A DNA stretch of 7,508 nucleotides from an uncultured beta proteobacterium (GTDB lineage Bacteria > Pseudomonadota > Gammaproteobacteria > Burkholderiales > Burkholderiaceae). A model generated the notes under the pieces. It searched no databases. It saw nothing but the letters and a program-made list of their open reading frames with translations, and was not told the origin of the DNA. A program made the position numbers and the translations under genes. Below, piece after piece: positions 1 to 6,022 of the stretch (position 1 is its first letter; each line of letters opens with the position of its first letter). The stretch lies in NCBI GenBank assembly GCA_903835865.1, contig CAILON010000219.1, forward strand, positions 1-7,508. The letters run 5' to 3'.

Positions 1-2
1 CT

Positions 3-78
3 GATGGTCGATGCCTTTGACCATCGCACCCTTTAAAACCATGGGTGCAACATACGGAGACATCCCTTCAAGGGGATG
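3..78 (+). promoter_or_regulatory. Structured leader of the helicase gene: three consecutive stem-loops
   Basis: Three inverted repeats lie end to end. GATGGTC (3-9) pairs perfectly with GACCATC (19-25). GCACCC (26-31) pairs perfectly with GGGTGC (43-48). CATCCCT (61-67) pairs with GGGGATG (72-78), including one T-G wobble, around a TCAA loop. The third hairpin buries the only purine-rich ribosome binding sequence (AAGGGG-like, 70-75) of the helicase. Bacterial RNA helicase genes are often cold-induced or autoregulated through structured leaders, so a similar role is inferred here. I could not place a convincing -10/-35 pair, so it is unproven that all three hairpins are on the transcript. 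The first two could instead lie in the end of an upstream gene or in promoter DNA. Confidence 0.45.
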
Positions 79-87
79 TGTAATAGC

Positions 88-1608
88 ATGACTTTTTCTA
101 AAGAAACTAATCAAGAGTCGCAAGACTCAAAACACGCTGGAAGTACTTTCCAGTCTTTCGCCCTCGCGGCGCCACTTCTTAAAAACGTTGCTGAACTGGG
201 TTATACCCAAGCCACTCCTGTTCAAGCTCAGGTTATTCCTGCTGCTTTAGCTGGTGGTGACTTATTGGTCAGCAGCCAAACTGGTAGCGGTAAAACCGCA
301 GCCTTTTTATTGCCTTTGATTAATCAACTCATCGATGCTAACCCGAACAACTCGCCTGTACCAGGTCGCGCACAACCTAAAGTGTTAGTGCTCTGCCCTA
401 CTCGTGAATTGGCTCAACAGGTTACCGCTGATGCAGTGAACTTAGTTCGCGGCTTAAAAGGTATCCGTATTGCAACCGTCATGGGTGGCATGCCTTACGG
501 CAAGCAAATCCAGGCTCTGAAAGGTGCATTGTTAGTTGTTGCAACTCCAGGTCGCTTACTCGATCTGTGTGATAGCAAAGCTATTCGCCTTGATGATGTC
601 AAACAACTCGTTATCGATGAAGCCGATCGCATGCTCGACATGGGATTTGCGGATGATCTCGAGGCAATTGATAAACGTTGCGCTGGACGTAACCAAACTT
701 TGATGTTCTCTGCAACTTTTGCTCCAAAGATTATGTCTTTGGCTAATGCATTAACTACAGATGCAAAGCGTATTGAACTTGCTCACGCAGGTGAAAAACA
801 CGCCAACATCGAACAGAAGTTACATTGGGCCGACAGCATGTCACACAAGCATAAATTGCTCGAGCACATTTTGGCAGATGCCACTTTGGATCAAGCAGTC
901 GTGTTTGCAAGCACTCAAGTTGAAAGCGAAAAAATTGCTGACGCCTTGCGCGCTAATGGCTATGAAGCAACTGCCCTTCACGGTGCTATGCCTCAAGCTG
1001 TGCGTATGCGTCGCCTTGAGTCTTTGCGTAAAGGTCACACCAAGATATTGGTTGCGACTGACGTAGCAGCTCGCGGTATCGATGTGCCACGTATTAGTCA
1101 CGTGATTAACTTTGGCTTGCCAATGAAACCTGAGGACTATACCCATCGCATCGGTCGTACTGGTCGTGCTGGTCGTAATGGCGTTGCTATCACTTTGGTT
1201 GAACATCGTGATCGCGCTAAGATCCGCAATATCGAACGCTTTACACAGCAAGACATCGTGGCATCAGTCATTGCCGGCCTCGAGCCACAAGCTAAACCTA
1301 GCTTTGGCGGTGGCGGTGGCGGTCGTCCTGGTGGTCGCTCTGGCGGCGGTGGTGGTGGTAATCGCTCCGGTGGCGGTGGTGGTGGCAGTCGTTATGGCTC
1401 AGGCGCTCGTTCCGAATCTCGCTTTGGCGGTGGTGGTGGCACTGGTGGCGGTCGTTCATCTGACTCACGTCCAGCACACTCAGCGGATTCACGTCCTGCG
1501 CGTTCTGCTGACTCACGTCCTGCACGCTCAGCAGATTCACGTCCGGCTGGTCCACGTTTTGCGAAACCAAAAGCTGGTGGACAACGTAGAAACTTTAGCG
1601 GCAGCTAA
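88..1608 (+). CDS. DEAD-box ATP-dependent RNA helicase (RhlE/SrmB-like) with Gly/Arg-rich tail
   Basis: This is a cytoplasmic ATP-dependent RNA helicase, probably acting in ribosome assembly, RNA turnover or cold adaptation. Numbered from the ATG at 88 (506 residues), all core motifs are present: Q-motif with TPVQ (about 43-46), Walker A QTGSGKT (64-70), PTRELA (104-109), GG (133-134), TPGR (153-156), DEAD (177-180), SAT (208-210), TDVAARGID (324-332) and HRIGRTGR (353-360). The catalytic core ends near residue 400. A low-complexity tail of about 100 residues follows, with Gly6 blocks, scattered Arg and DSRPA-type repeats, as in RNA-binding tails of RhlE-like proteins. An in-frame ATG at 76 would add MCNS. 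I prefer 88 because AAGGGG (70-75) lies 12 bases upstream of it but directly abuts the ATG at 76. ubiC starts 2 bases after the stop. The family is certain; the subgroup (RhlE versus SrmB-like) is not. Confidence 0.95.
   Translation: MTFSKETNQESQDSKHAGSTFQSFALAAPLLKNVAELGYTQATPVQAQVIPAALAGGDLLVSSQTGSGKTAAFLLPLINQLIDANPNNSPVPGRAQPKVLVLCPTRELAQQVTADAVNLVRGLKGIRIATVMGGMPYGKQIQALKGALLVVATPGRLLDLCDSKAIRLDDVKQLVIDEADRMLDMGFADDLEAIDKRCAGRNQTLMFSATFAPKIMSLANALTTDAKRIELAHAGEKHANIEQKLHWADSMSHKHKLLEHILADATLDQAVVFASTQVESEKIADALRANGYEATALHGAMPQAVRMRRLESLRKGHTKILVATDVAARGIDVPRISHVINFGLPMKPEDYTHRIGRTGRAGRNGVAITLVEHRDRAKIRNIERFTQQDIVASVIAGLEPQAKPSFGGGGGGRPGGRSGGGGGGNRSGGGGGGSRYGSGARSESRFGGGGGTGGGRSSDSRPAHSADSRPARSADSRPARSADSRPAGPRFAKPKAGGQRRNFSGS
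1306..1449 (+). repeat. GGN-rich low-complexity tract encoding the helicase Gly-rich tail
   Basis: Runs of GGT/GGC codons encode blocks of five or six glycines separated by Arg, Ser, Asn and Pro, giving an RGG-like character. The tract lies wholly inside the helicase reading frame. The long Val/Ala-rich and His/Arg/Gln-rich open frames overlapping it on both strands are by-products of this codon bias. Confidence 0.85.
1462..1548 (+). repeat. 24-bp tandem repeat, about 3.6 copies, in the helicase tail
   Basis: Copies begin at 1462, 1486, 1510 and 1534; the last is partial. Each encodes the octapeptide DSRPA(H/R)SA. Copies differ mostly at third codon positions (for example GAC/GAT, CCA/CCT/CCG), plus one His/Arg change (CAC versus CGT/CGC). 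Because the unit is a multiple of three, copy-number change would lengthen or shorten the tail without a frameshift. Confidence 0.9.
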
Positions 1609-1610
1609 AA

Positions 1611-2183
1611 ATGACTCACCGTTATCGTCTCCGTTCTGCATGGAATCGAGTCGGTTCCGGTGAAATTCATCGGGCGCCACTAAAGTGGCAGCCATGGCTG
1701 AGCGATACTGGATCTCTCACTCAAAAAATTGAGAAAGCAATTGGTCAAAAACTGGAAGTTCAGGTTTTGCGCGATTACCCTCAATCACTTAATAGCGACG
1801 AAAGTCGCTATTTTCATTTTCGGATTAGACGTTGTCGCGTGCGGGAAGTTCTGCTCTGCTTCAAGGGCACGCCTTTAGTCATGGCGCATAGCGTGATTCC
1901 CACCTTAAGCTCTAGCGGCAGTAACCACGCTATTTTGCGCCTAGGTAAAAAACCTTTGGGGGCAGTGTTATTTGCTCGAGAACGTAAGCTCTGCAAGCCA
2001 AAGCCGCTACGTGATATTGCTCGTTTAGATAAACAGAGTGCTTTATGGAAAAAATGCTCTCAGAATTACCCTGGACTGAGCTCACCCTTATGGGCGCGCC
2101 GTACCCTTTATCGATTAAAGGGGCATCCCATCCTAGTAAATGAAATTTTCTTGCCAGAATTACTGCGCTACTCTAAAGCTTAG
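1611..2183 (+). CDS. ubiC: Chorismate pyruvate-lyase (4-hydroxybenzoate synthase)
   Basis: UbiC splits chorismate into 4-hydroxybenzoate and pyruvate, the committed entry to ubiquinone synthesis, in the cytoplasm. The 190-residue product carries the family signatures in order: WQPWLSDTGSLT (26-37), VREVLLC (77-83) with the substrate-binding Arg78, GKKPLG (112-117) with Leu116, LWARRTLYRLKG (160-171) and NEIFLP (177-182) with Glu178. Arg78, Leu116 and Glu178 correspond to E. coli Arg76, Leu114 and Glu155. It is somewhat longer than the 165-residue E. coli enzyme, with a basic N-terminus and extra length around residues 120-150. The ATG at 1611 is the first available start, 2 bases after the helicase stop. 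No Shine-Dalgarno sequence is visible, so translational coupling to the helicase is likely. A strong hairpin lies inside the gene at 1791-1812. The 3' end overlaps the convergent hemD by 4 bp. Confidence 0.9.
   Translation: MTHRYRLRSAWNRVGSGEIHRAPLKWQPWLSDTGSLTQKIEKAIGQKLEVQVLRDYPQSLNSDESRYFHFRIRRCRVREVLLCFKGTPLVMAHSVIPTLSSSGSNHAILRLGKKPLGAVLFARERKLCKPKPLRDIARLDKQSALWKKCSQNYPGLSSPLWARRTLYRLKGHPILVNEIFLPELLRYSKA
1791..1820 (+). terminator. Intragenic GAAA-tetraloop hairpin with T-rich tail (terminator-like) in ubiC
   Basis: AATAGCGAC (1791-1799) and GTCGCTATT (1804-1812) form a perfect 9-bp stem closed by GAAA, a GNRA-class tetraloop. TTCATTTT follows, so with the stem's final TT the RNA reads UUUUCAUUUU. 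That is the layout of an intrinsic terminator on the + strand; the - strand has no matching U-run. It sits about 60 codons into ubiC, at codons 61-67, in a part of the protein that varies across the family. Termination activity is inferred from shape only. Translating ribosomes would mask it. Confidence 0.45.
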
Positions 2184-2186
2184 AGT
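2170..2186. other. Hairpin spanning the overlapping ubiC and hemD stop codons
   Basis: ACTCTAA (2170-2176) and TTAGAGT (2180-2186) form a perfect 7-bp stem with a 3-base loop. It covers the ubiC TAG (2181-2183) and the hemD TAA (complement of 2180-2182). It is the only symmetrical structure at this convergent junction and could act from both sides. The stem is AT-rich and no T-run follows in either direction, so it is not a canonical Rho-independent terminator. Confidence 0.4.
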
Positions 2187-3004
2187 GTTAGCCATGCCAA
2201 ACTGGCTTTGATTAAGGACTCATCGCCGGGTTCCGTTGTAAATACTTCACCAAAACCAATCTCTTCAGCAGCATCAGCAATATTGTGATGCGGGCAAAGT
2301 GCGCTTGCGCTACTGAAGTTCTGGGTAAATTGATCCTGTATGACGCTACCTAAATAACGCACCGCTTCTGAAGAAGTTAATAGCCAAAGGGATTTTGAAA
2401 AATCCAAGTCGTGAATGGCTTGCCATGCAGGGTTATCAATATCCAAAGGCACGCGGGTATAAGTTGAAATCGTATCTACCTGAGCACCGGCATTTTTTAA
2501 AGTATCGGCTAGCCAATCGCGCCCGCCCTCACCTTTGAAGATAACCACTCTCTTGCTTTCCCAATTCCAGCCTAAGCTTTGCAGCTCGCGCCATAAACCC
2601 TCTGAGTCCCACCGCTCGTTATCCTGGGGCATCACAATCGGTGTTGGCTCTTTTTCCAATCCGATTCCGTGATTGTGTAGTGCCGATTTGCTACTTCCCC
2701 CCATTACACCGATAGGAATAATCCTTTTTGAAAAATCGTGCCAACCACGCTCTAGTAAGCGCATCACGCATTCAATGGCATTAGGGCTAACAAAAATAGC
2801 CAGGTCCGCATTCTGCAACAGGCTTGCAATATGGTCAGCCAATGCTTCATCTGTCTTTGGCACGATAGTTAATAAAGGCAAAGACAAAATTTCAGGAAAG
2901 CCACGCTTAGCAACACCACTCAGCTCAATACTCTTCGTTAGTACTTCAATAAGTTGGCGAGCTTGCCCGCTAGGCCTTGTAACAATGATTGTTTTAGCGC
3001 TCAT
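2180..3004 (-). CDS. hemD: Uroporphyrinogen-III synthase
   Basis: HemD closes hydroxymethylbilane with inversion of ring D to give uroporphyrinogen III, the branch point to heme, siroheme and cobalamin. The family is poorly conserved, but several landmarks are visible in the 274-residue product: the N-terminal strand with RPSGQA (10-15), FVSPNAI (71-77), the GGSSKSAL segment (102-109) in place of the usual GxxTAxAL, the second-domain hinge VVIFKGEGGRDWL (153-165), the TYTRVP return strand (181-186), LLTSSEAVRYL (208-218) and a C-terminal IADAAEEIGF helix (242-251). This matches the two-lobed HemD fold. Length is slightly above the usual 250 or so. It lies 21 bp downstream of hemC on the same strand, which supports the assignment strongly. 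No Shine-Dalgarno sequence precedes the ATG. The hemX/hemY genes that often follow in betaproteobacteria are absent; ubiC converges instead. Confidence 0.9.
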   Translation of the reverse strand: MSAKTIIVTRPSGQARQLIEVLTKSIELSGVAKRGFPEILSLPLLTIVPKTDEALADHIASLLQNADLAIFVSPNAIECVMRLLERGWHDFSKRIIPIGVMGGSSKSALHNHGIGLEKEPTPIVMPQDNERWDSEGLWRELQSLGWNWESKRVVIFKGEGGRDWLADTLKNAGAQVDTISTYTRVPLDIDNPAWQAIHDLDFSKSLWLLTSSEAVRYLGSVIQDQFTQNFSSASALCPHHNIADAAEEIGFGEVFTTEPGDESLIKASLAWLTL

Positions 3005-3025
3005 AGTTCTAAGATCAATGAAATC

Positions 3026-4003
3026 TTATTTTGAAATTTGCGGAATAAGATCGGCTGCACCTTGGGCCAGTAAATCCTGCGCCACGGCAAGGCCTAAGGC
3101 TTCGGCGTCCTCAACAGTCTGAACAACTGCATTGCCATTAGCTAGGCATATTGTCTTACCATCAGTGCTCGCCACAAAAGATCGAATGTGCATCTGGTTC
3201 TTGTCCCACAAGGCATATGCGGCTAATGGCACTTCACAAGAGCCGCCTAGCTGACGTGACACCATACGCTCCGCTGACACTGCTAACAAAGTTGGCATGT
3301 CATTTAAAGGAGCCAGCCATTGCTTGATGTTGGGATGTTTGCTAAGCGTCTCAATACCTAAAGCACCCTGACCTGCTGCAGGAGTGTAGGGGTCATAGGG
3401 TAGAAACGCTTTGATACGACTCTCTAGACCAAGGCGTTTTAATCCAGCGGCGGCCAAAATAATGGCTTGGTATTCACCGCGATCAAGTTTACCCATACGG
3501 GTATCCAAGTTACCGCGCAGAGCTTGAATCTCAATGTGCGGAAATTTTGAGCGGAGCACTGACTCACGACGCAAGCTCGAGGTCCCCACAATTGAACCTT
3601 TTGGGAGATCTTCCAGGTTAGCGTAGTCATTAGAAACAAAAGCATCGCGCGCATCTTCCCTTGCCATTACACAAGCTAGATCAAAACCTTCTGGCATCAC
3701 CATAGGGACGTCTTTTAAGGAATGAACCGCCAAATCAGCGCGCCCATCCTCTAGGGCAGCTTCTAGCTCTTTTACGAATAGGCCCTTACCGCCGACTTTT
3801 GAGAGGGCTCGATCCAAAATTTGGTCCCCACGGGTGGTCATCCCCAATATCTGAATATCACACTCTGGGTAGAGCTTTTTAAGGCAATCCCGGACGTGTT
3901 CTGCCTGCCACATGGCTAAGCGACTTTCACGGGAGGCAATTACCAAGCGCTGTGGGGAGCCCGAGGTAGCGGATGGGGGAGAAGAATTTAGGGTTTGGGA
4001 CAT
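3026..4003 (-). CDS. hemC: Hydroxymethylbilane synthase (porphobilinogen deaminase)
   Basis: HemC joins four porphobilinogen units into hydroxymethylbilane on a covalently bound dipyrromethane cofactor. From the ATG at 4003 the product has 325 residues. Hallmarks in order: [16 protein letters not shown] (22-37), TTRGD (56-60), [11 protein letters not shown] (71-81), HSLKDVP (94-100) with catalytic Asp98, VGTSSLRR (139-146), RGNLDTR (163-169), AAAGLKRLG (184-192), [11 protein letters not shown] (208-218) and [13 protein letters not shown] (252-264) with cofactor-attachment Cys256. The frame stays open to 4078, but that extension (MLAKEF...) has no family resemblance and would overlap argH by 32 bp. 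The conserved domain begins about 20 residues after Met1, so 4003 is the better start. A TATTTT box 7 bases upstream of the ATG suggests a leaderless transcript. It heads a hemC-hemD operon. Confidence 0.96.
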   Translation of the reverse strand: MSQTLNSSPPSATSGSPQRLVIASRESRLAMWQAEHVRDCLKKLYPECDIQILGMTTRGDQILDRALSKVGGKGLFVKELEAALEDGRADLAVHSLKDVPMVMPEGFDLACVMAREDARDAFVSNDYANLEDLPKGSIVGTSSLRRESVLRSKFPHIEIQALRGNLDTRMGKLDRGEYQAIILAAAGLKRLGLESRIKAFLPYDPYTPAAGQGALGIETLSKHPNIKQWLAPLNDMPTLLAVSAERMVSRQLGGSCEVPLAAYALWDKNQMHIRSFVASTDGKTICLANGNAVVQTVEDAEALGLAVAQDLLAQGAADLIPQISK

Positions 4004-4010
4004 AACATTT

Positions 4011-4016
4011 AAAATA
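4011..4016 (-). promoter_or_regulatory. Candidate hemC -10 box (TATTTT), possibly leaderless
   Basis: On the minus strand TATTTT ends 7 bases before the hemC ATG, so transcription would begin at or next to the start codon. An alternative -10, TATATT (complement of 4033-4038), would give a leader of about 25 bases. Neither has a good -35 at normal spacing, and no Shine-Dalgarno sequence is present in either case. Confidence 0.3.
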
Positions 4017-4034
4017 ATCAAAGACCTACACCAA

Positions 4035-4040
4035 TATACT
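4035..4040 (+). promoter_or_regulatory. Candidate argH -10 box (TATACT), leaderless geometry
   Basis: TATACT matches the TATAAT consensus at five of six positions and ends 6 bases before the argH ATG at 4047. This places the predicted transcript start on the start codon. No Shine-Dalgarno sequence lies between them and no clear -35 is seen 16-18 bases upstream. The box overlaps the alternative hemC -10 on the other strand. Confidence 0.4.
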
Positions 4041-4046
4041 GTGTTT

Positions 4047-5465
4047 ATGAGCTCATCTAAAAATTCCTTAGCCAACAAAGCCCAAGCTTGGTCGGCCCGT
4101 TTTGCCGAACCGGTAGACGAACTTGTACAGCGTTATACAGCCTCCATTGGCTTTGATCAACGCTTTGCCATGGTCGATATTGCTGGGTCCTTAGCCCATG
4201 CAGAAATGCTGGCAACACAAAAGATCATCAGTGCCCAAGATTTAGCTGATATCCAAAAGGGTATGGCACAAATTCAGAGTGAAATTGAGTCTGGCCAATT
4301 TGACTGGCAATTGGCTTTAGAAGATGTTCACTTAAATATTGAAGCACGCCTTACTGCATTAGTCGGTGATGCTGGTAAACGTTTACATACCGGTCGTTCA
4401 CGTAATGATCAAGTGGCAACCGATTTACGCCTGTGGTTACGTGGCAGCGTTGATGATATTGCCATCACTTTGAAAAGCTTACGTACTGCACTTTTAGATT
4501 TAGCAGAAAAGCATGCAGCGACCATCATGCCTGGGCATACTCACTTACAAGTGGCTCAGCCGATTACCTTTGGTCATCACTTGATGGCTTACTACGAAAT
4601 GTTTAGCCGTGATGCAAGTCGCTTAGCGGATTTGCGTGCTCGCTTTAATCGTCTGCCACTCGGTGCTGCAGCCTTGGCCGGTACCACCTACCCAATTGAT
4701 CGCGAGCAAGTAGCGCGTATTTTGGGCTTTGATGGTATTTGCAATAACTCTATAGATGCCGTGTCTGATCGCGACTTTGCCATTGAGTTCTGCGCTTTCG
4801 CCTCCATCTTGATGATGCACGTCTCCCGCCTATCTGAAGAGCTCATCCTTTGGCTTAGTCCACGCTTTGGCTTTATCGATCTGCCTGATCGCTTTTGTAC
4901 TGGTAGCTCGATCATGCCGCAGAAAAAAAATCCCGATGTCCCTGAATTGGCTCGCGGTAAGACTGGACGTGTCTATGGCGATTTAATATCTTTACTGACC
5001 CTCATGAAGGGTCAGCCACTTGCCTATAACAAAGATAATCAAGAAGATAAAGAGCCTTTATTTGATGCGGTAGATACTGTGCAAGATACCCTGCGTATCT
5101 TTGCAGATATGGTTCCCCATATTGAAGTTAAAGCTGAGGTAATGAAAGCGGCAGCCGAAGAGGGTTTTGCCACAGCTACTGACTTGGCTGATTATTTAGT
5201 GAAAAAAGGGATGACTTTCCGTGATGCACACGAAGCTGTTGCCCATGCGGTGAAGGCTTGCGTTGGCAGAAACTGCATGCTGACCGATCTTAGCCTCCCA
5301 GAACTGCGCTTTGCCTGCGGTTTAGATAATCGCCCTGAACTGATTAGCGAAGATGTATTTGCTTTATTGACAGTAGATGGATCCGTGCATTCTCGGCAAC
5401 ATGCTGGGGGCACTGCACCATCACAAGTTCTTGCTGCCATTAAAAGAGGTCGCGCAGATCTCTAA
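4047..5465 (+). CDS. argH: Argininosuccinate lyase
   Basis: ArgH splits argininosuccinate into arginine and fumarate, the last step of arginine synthesis; it is a cytoplasmic homotetramer of the fumarase/aspartase superfamily. The product has 472 residues, near the usual 457-470. Family signatures are complete: EDVHLNIE (92-99), [13 protein letters not shown] (114-126), the catalytic-His region [10 protein letters not shown] (163-172), [11 protein letters not shown] (203-213), and the mobile loop [11 protein letters not shown] (286-296) containing the catalytic Ser, followed by [16 protein letters not shown] (321-336). The frame extends upstream to 3912, but that part is antisense to hemC and lacks family similarity; the conserved region begins soon after the ATG at 4047. 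The 43-bp gap to hemC holds the likely promoter. An A8 run (4923-4930) encodes part of the catalytic loop. A TRAP permease pair follows after 5 bp. Confidence 0.97.
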   Translation: MSSSKNSLANKAQAWSARFAEPVDELVQRYTASIGFDQRFAMVDIAGSLAHAEMLATQKIISAQDLADIQKGMAQIQSEIESGQFDWQLALEDVHLNIEARLTALVGDAGKRLHTGRSRNDQVATDLRLWLRGSVDDIAITLKSLRTALLDLAEKHAATIMPGHTHLQVAQPITFGHHLMAYYEMFSRDASRLADLRARFNRLPLGAAALAGTTYPIDREQVARILGFDGICNNSIDAVSDRDFAIEFCAFASILMMHVSRLSEELILWLSPRFGFIDLPDRFCTGSSIMPQKKNPDVPELARGKTGRVYGDLISLLTLMKGQPLAYNKDNQEDKEPLFDAVDTVQDTLRIFADMVPHIEVKAEVMKAAAEEGFATATDLADYLVKKGMTFRDAHEAVAHAVKACVGRNCMLTDLSLPELRFACGLDNRPELISEDVFALLTVDGSVHSRQHAGGTAPSQVLAAIKRGRADL

Positions 5466-5470
5466 AGTGC

Positions 5471-6022
5471 ATGGGGTTCTGGTCTAAGCTCTCCGCAGGC
5501 ATCGATCGCATCAATCAGTTGCTGGGTAGCGCGGCCAGCATTATGATTTTATTGTCTTGCGTAGTTTCAGCCGCAAACGCCCTGCTTCGATATGGCCTAG
5601 ATGTGAGCAACAACTGGCCATTAGAACTTCAGTGGTATCTCTTTAGTGCAGCCGTCATGCTGGGTGCCTCTTACACCCTCAAGCGTAATGAGCATGTACG
5701 GGTGGATTTAATTTACTCACAACTCTCTGATCGTGGTCGCCTATGGGTTGACTTATTGGGCTTGATTTTTTTCCTCATGCCCGCCTGCATTCTGTTTACT
5801 TGGCTCTCATGGACCACCCTCTTTTATCCATCCTGGTTAGTGATGGAGCATTCGCTCAATGCTGGGGGTATGGCCCGATATCCCATTAAATTTGTAGTCC
5901 CCTTTGGATTTTTTATGTTGAGCCTGCAGGGTCTTTCTGAAATCATCAAGCGCATCGGCGCTCTTAAGGGGGAAATTGCCTTGCCTCCTGAAGACCTTCA
6001 TTACGAAAAGCCCCCTCAATGA
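5471..6022 (+). CDS. TRAP transporter small permease subunit (DctQ-type)
   Basis: This is the small membrane subunit of a tripartite ATP-independent periplasmic (TRAP) transporter, which pairs with the large DctM-type permease in a sodium- or proton-driven importer. The 183-residue product has four hydrophobic segments at about 17-40, 52-70, 92-115 and 140-158. It carries the DctQ hallmark NEHVRVDL (73-80) after the second segment, and the GGMARYPIKFVVPFGF...LQGLSEIIK block (132-160) typical of the mannitol/chloroaromatic-type subgroup. The ATG lies 5 bp after the argH stop without a visible Shine-Dalgarno sequence, suggesting readthrough and coupling from argH. Its TGA overlaps the start of the next gene (ATGA). 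The substrate cannot be told from this subunit. Confidence 0.9.
   Translation: MGFWSKLSAGIDRINQLLGSAASIMILLSCVVSAANALLRYGLDVSNNWPLELQWYLFSAAVMLGASYTLKRNEHVRVDLIYSQLSDRGRLWVDLLGLIFFLMPACILFTWLSWTTLFYPSWLVMEHSLNAGGMARYPIKFVVPFGFFMLSLQGLSEIIKRIGALKGEIALPPEDLHYEKPPQ

Noticed and set aside
1..42. A minus-strand frame open from an ATG at 42 to the window edge, and a plus-strand frame that ends with TAA at 34-36
   Set aside because: Each offers only 11-14 codons and neither can be assigned to a family. Either could be the edge of a neighbouring gene, but there is too little to call.
841..1251. 136-codon minus-strand open frame inside the helicase
   Set aside because: It is antisense to a strongly conserved helicase core and has no recognisable domain.
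1166..1663. 165-codon plus-strand open frame rich in Val and Ala, and a 90-codon minus-strand frame at 1298-1570 rich in His, Arg and Gln
   Set aside because: Both are readings of the GGN repeats and DSRPA repeats in the wrong frame; their composition follows directly from that bias.
2673..3122. 149-codon plus-strand open frame across hemD and the end of hemC
   Set aside because: It is antisense to two recognised genes and has no identifiable domain.
3912..4046. Upstream extension of argH by 45 codons
   Set aside because: It is antisense to the start of hemC, and its sequence does not resemble any ArgH N-terminus.
4004..4078. Upstream extension of hemC by 25 codons
   Set aside because: It overlaps the argH start, has no HemC similarity, and the ATG at 4003 fits the domain boundary better.
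4623..4915. Minus-strand open frames of 65 and 75 codons in argH, with another of 82 codons at 5192-5440
   Set aside because: They are shadows of a fully conserved argH and lack any start context or family match.
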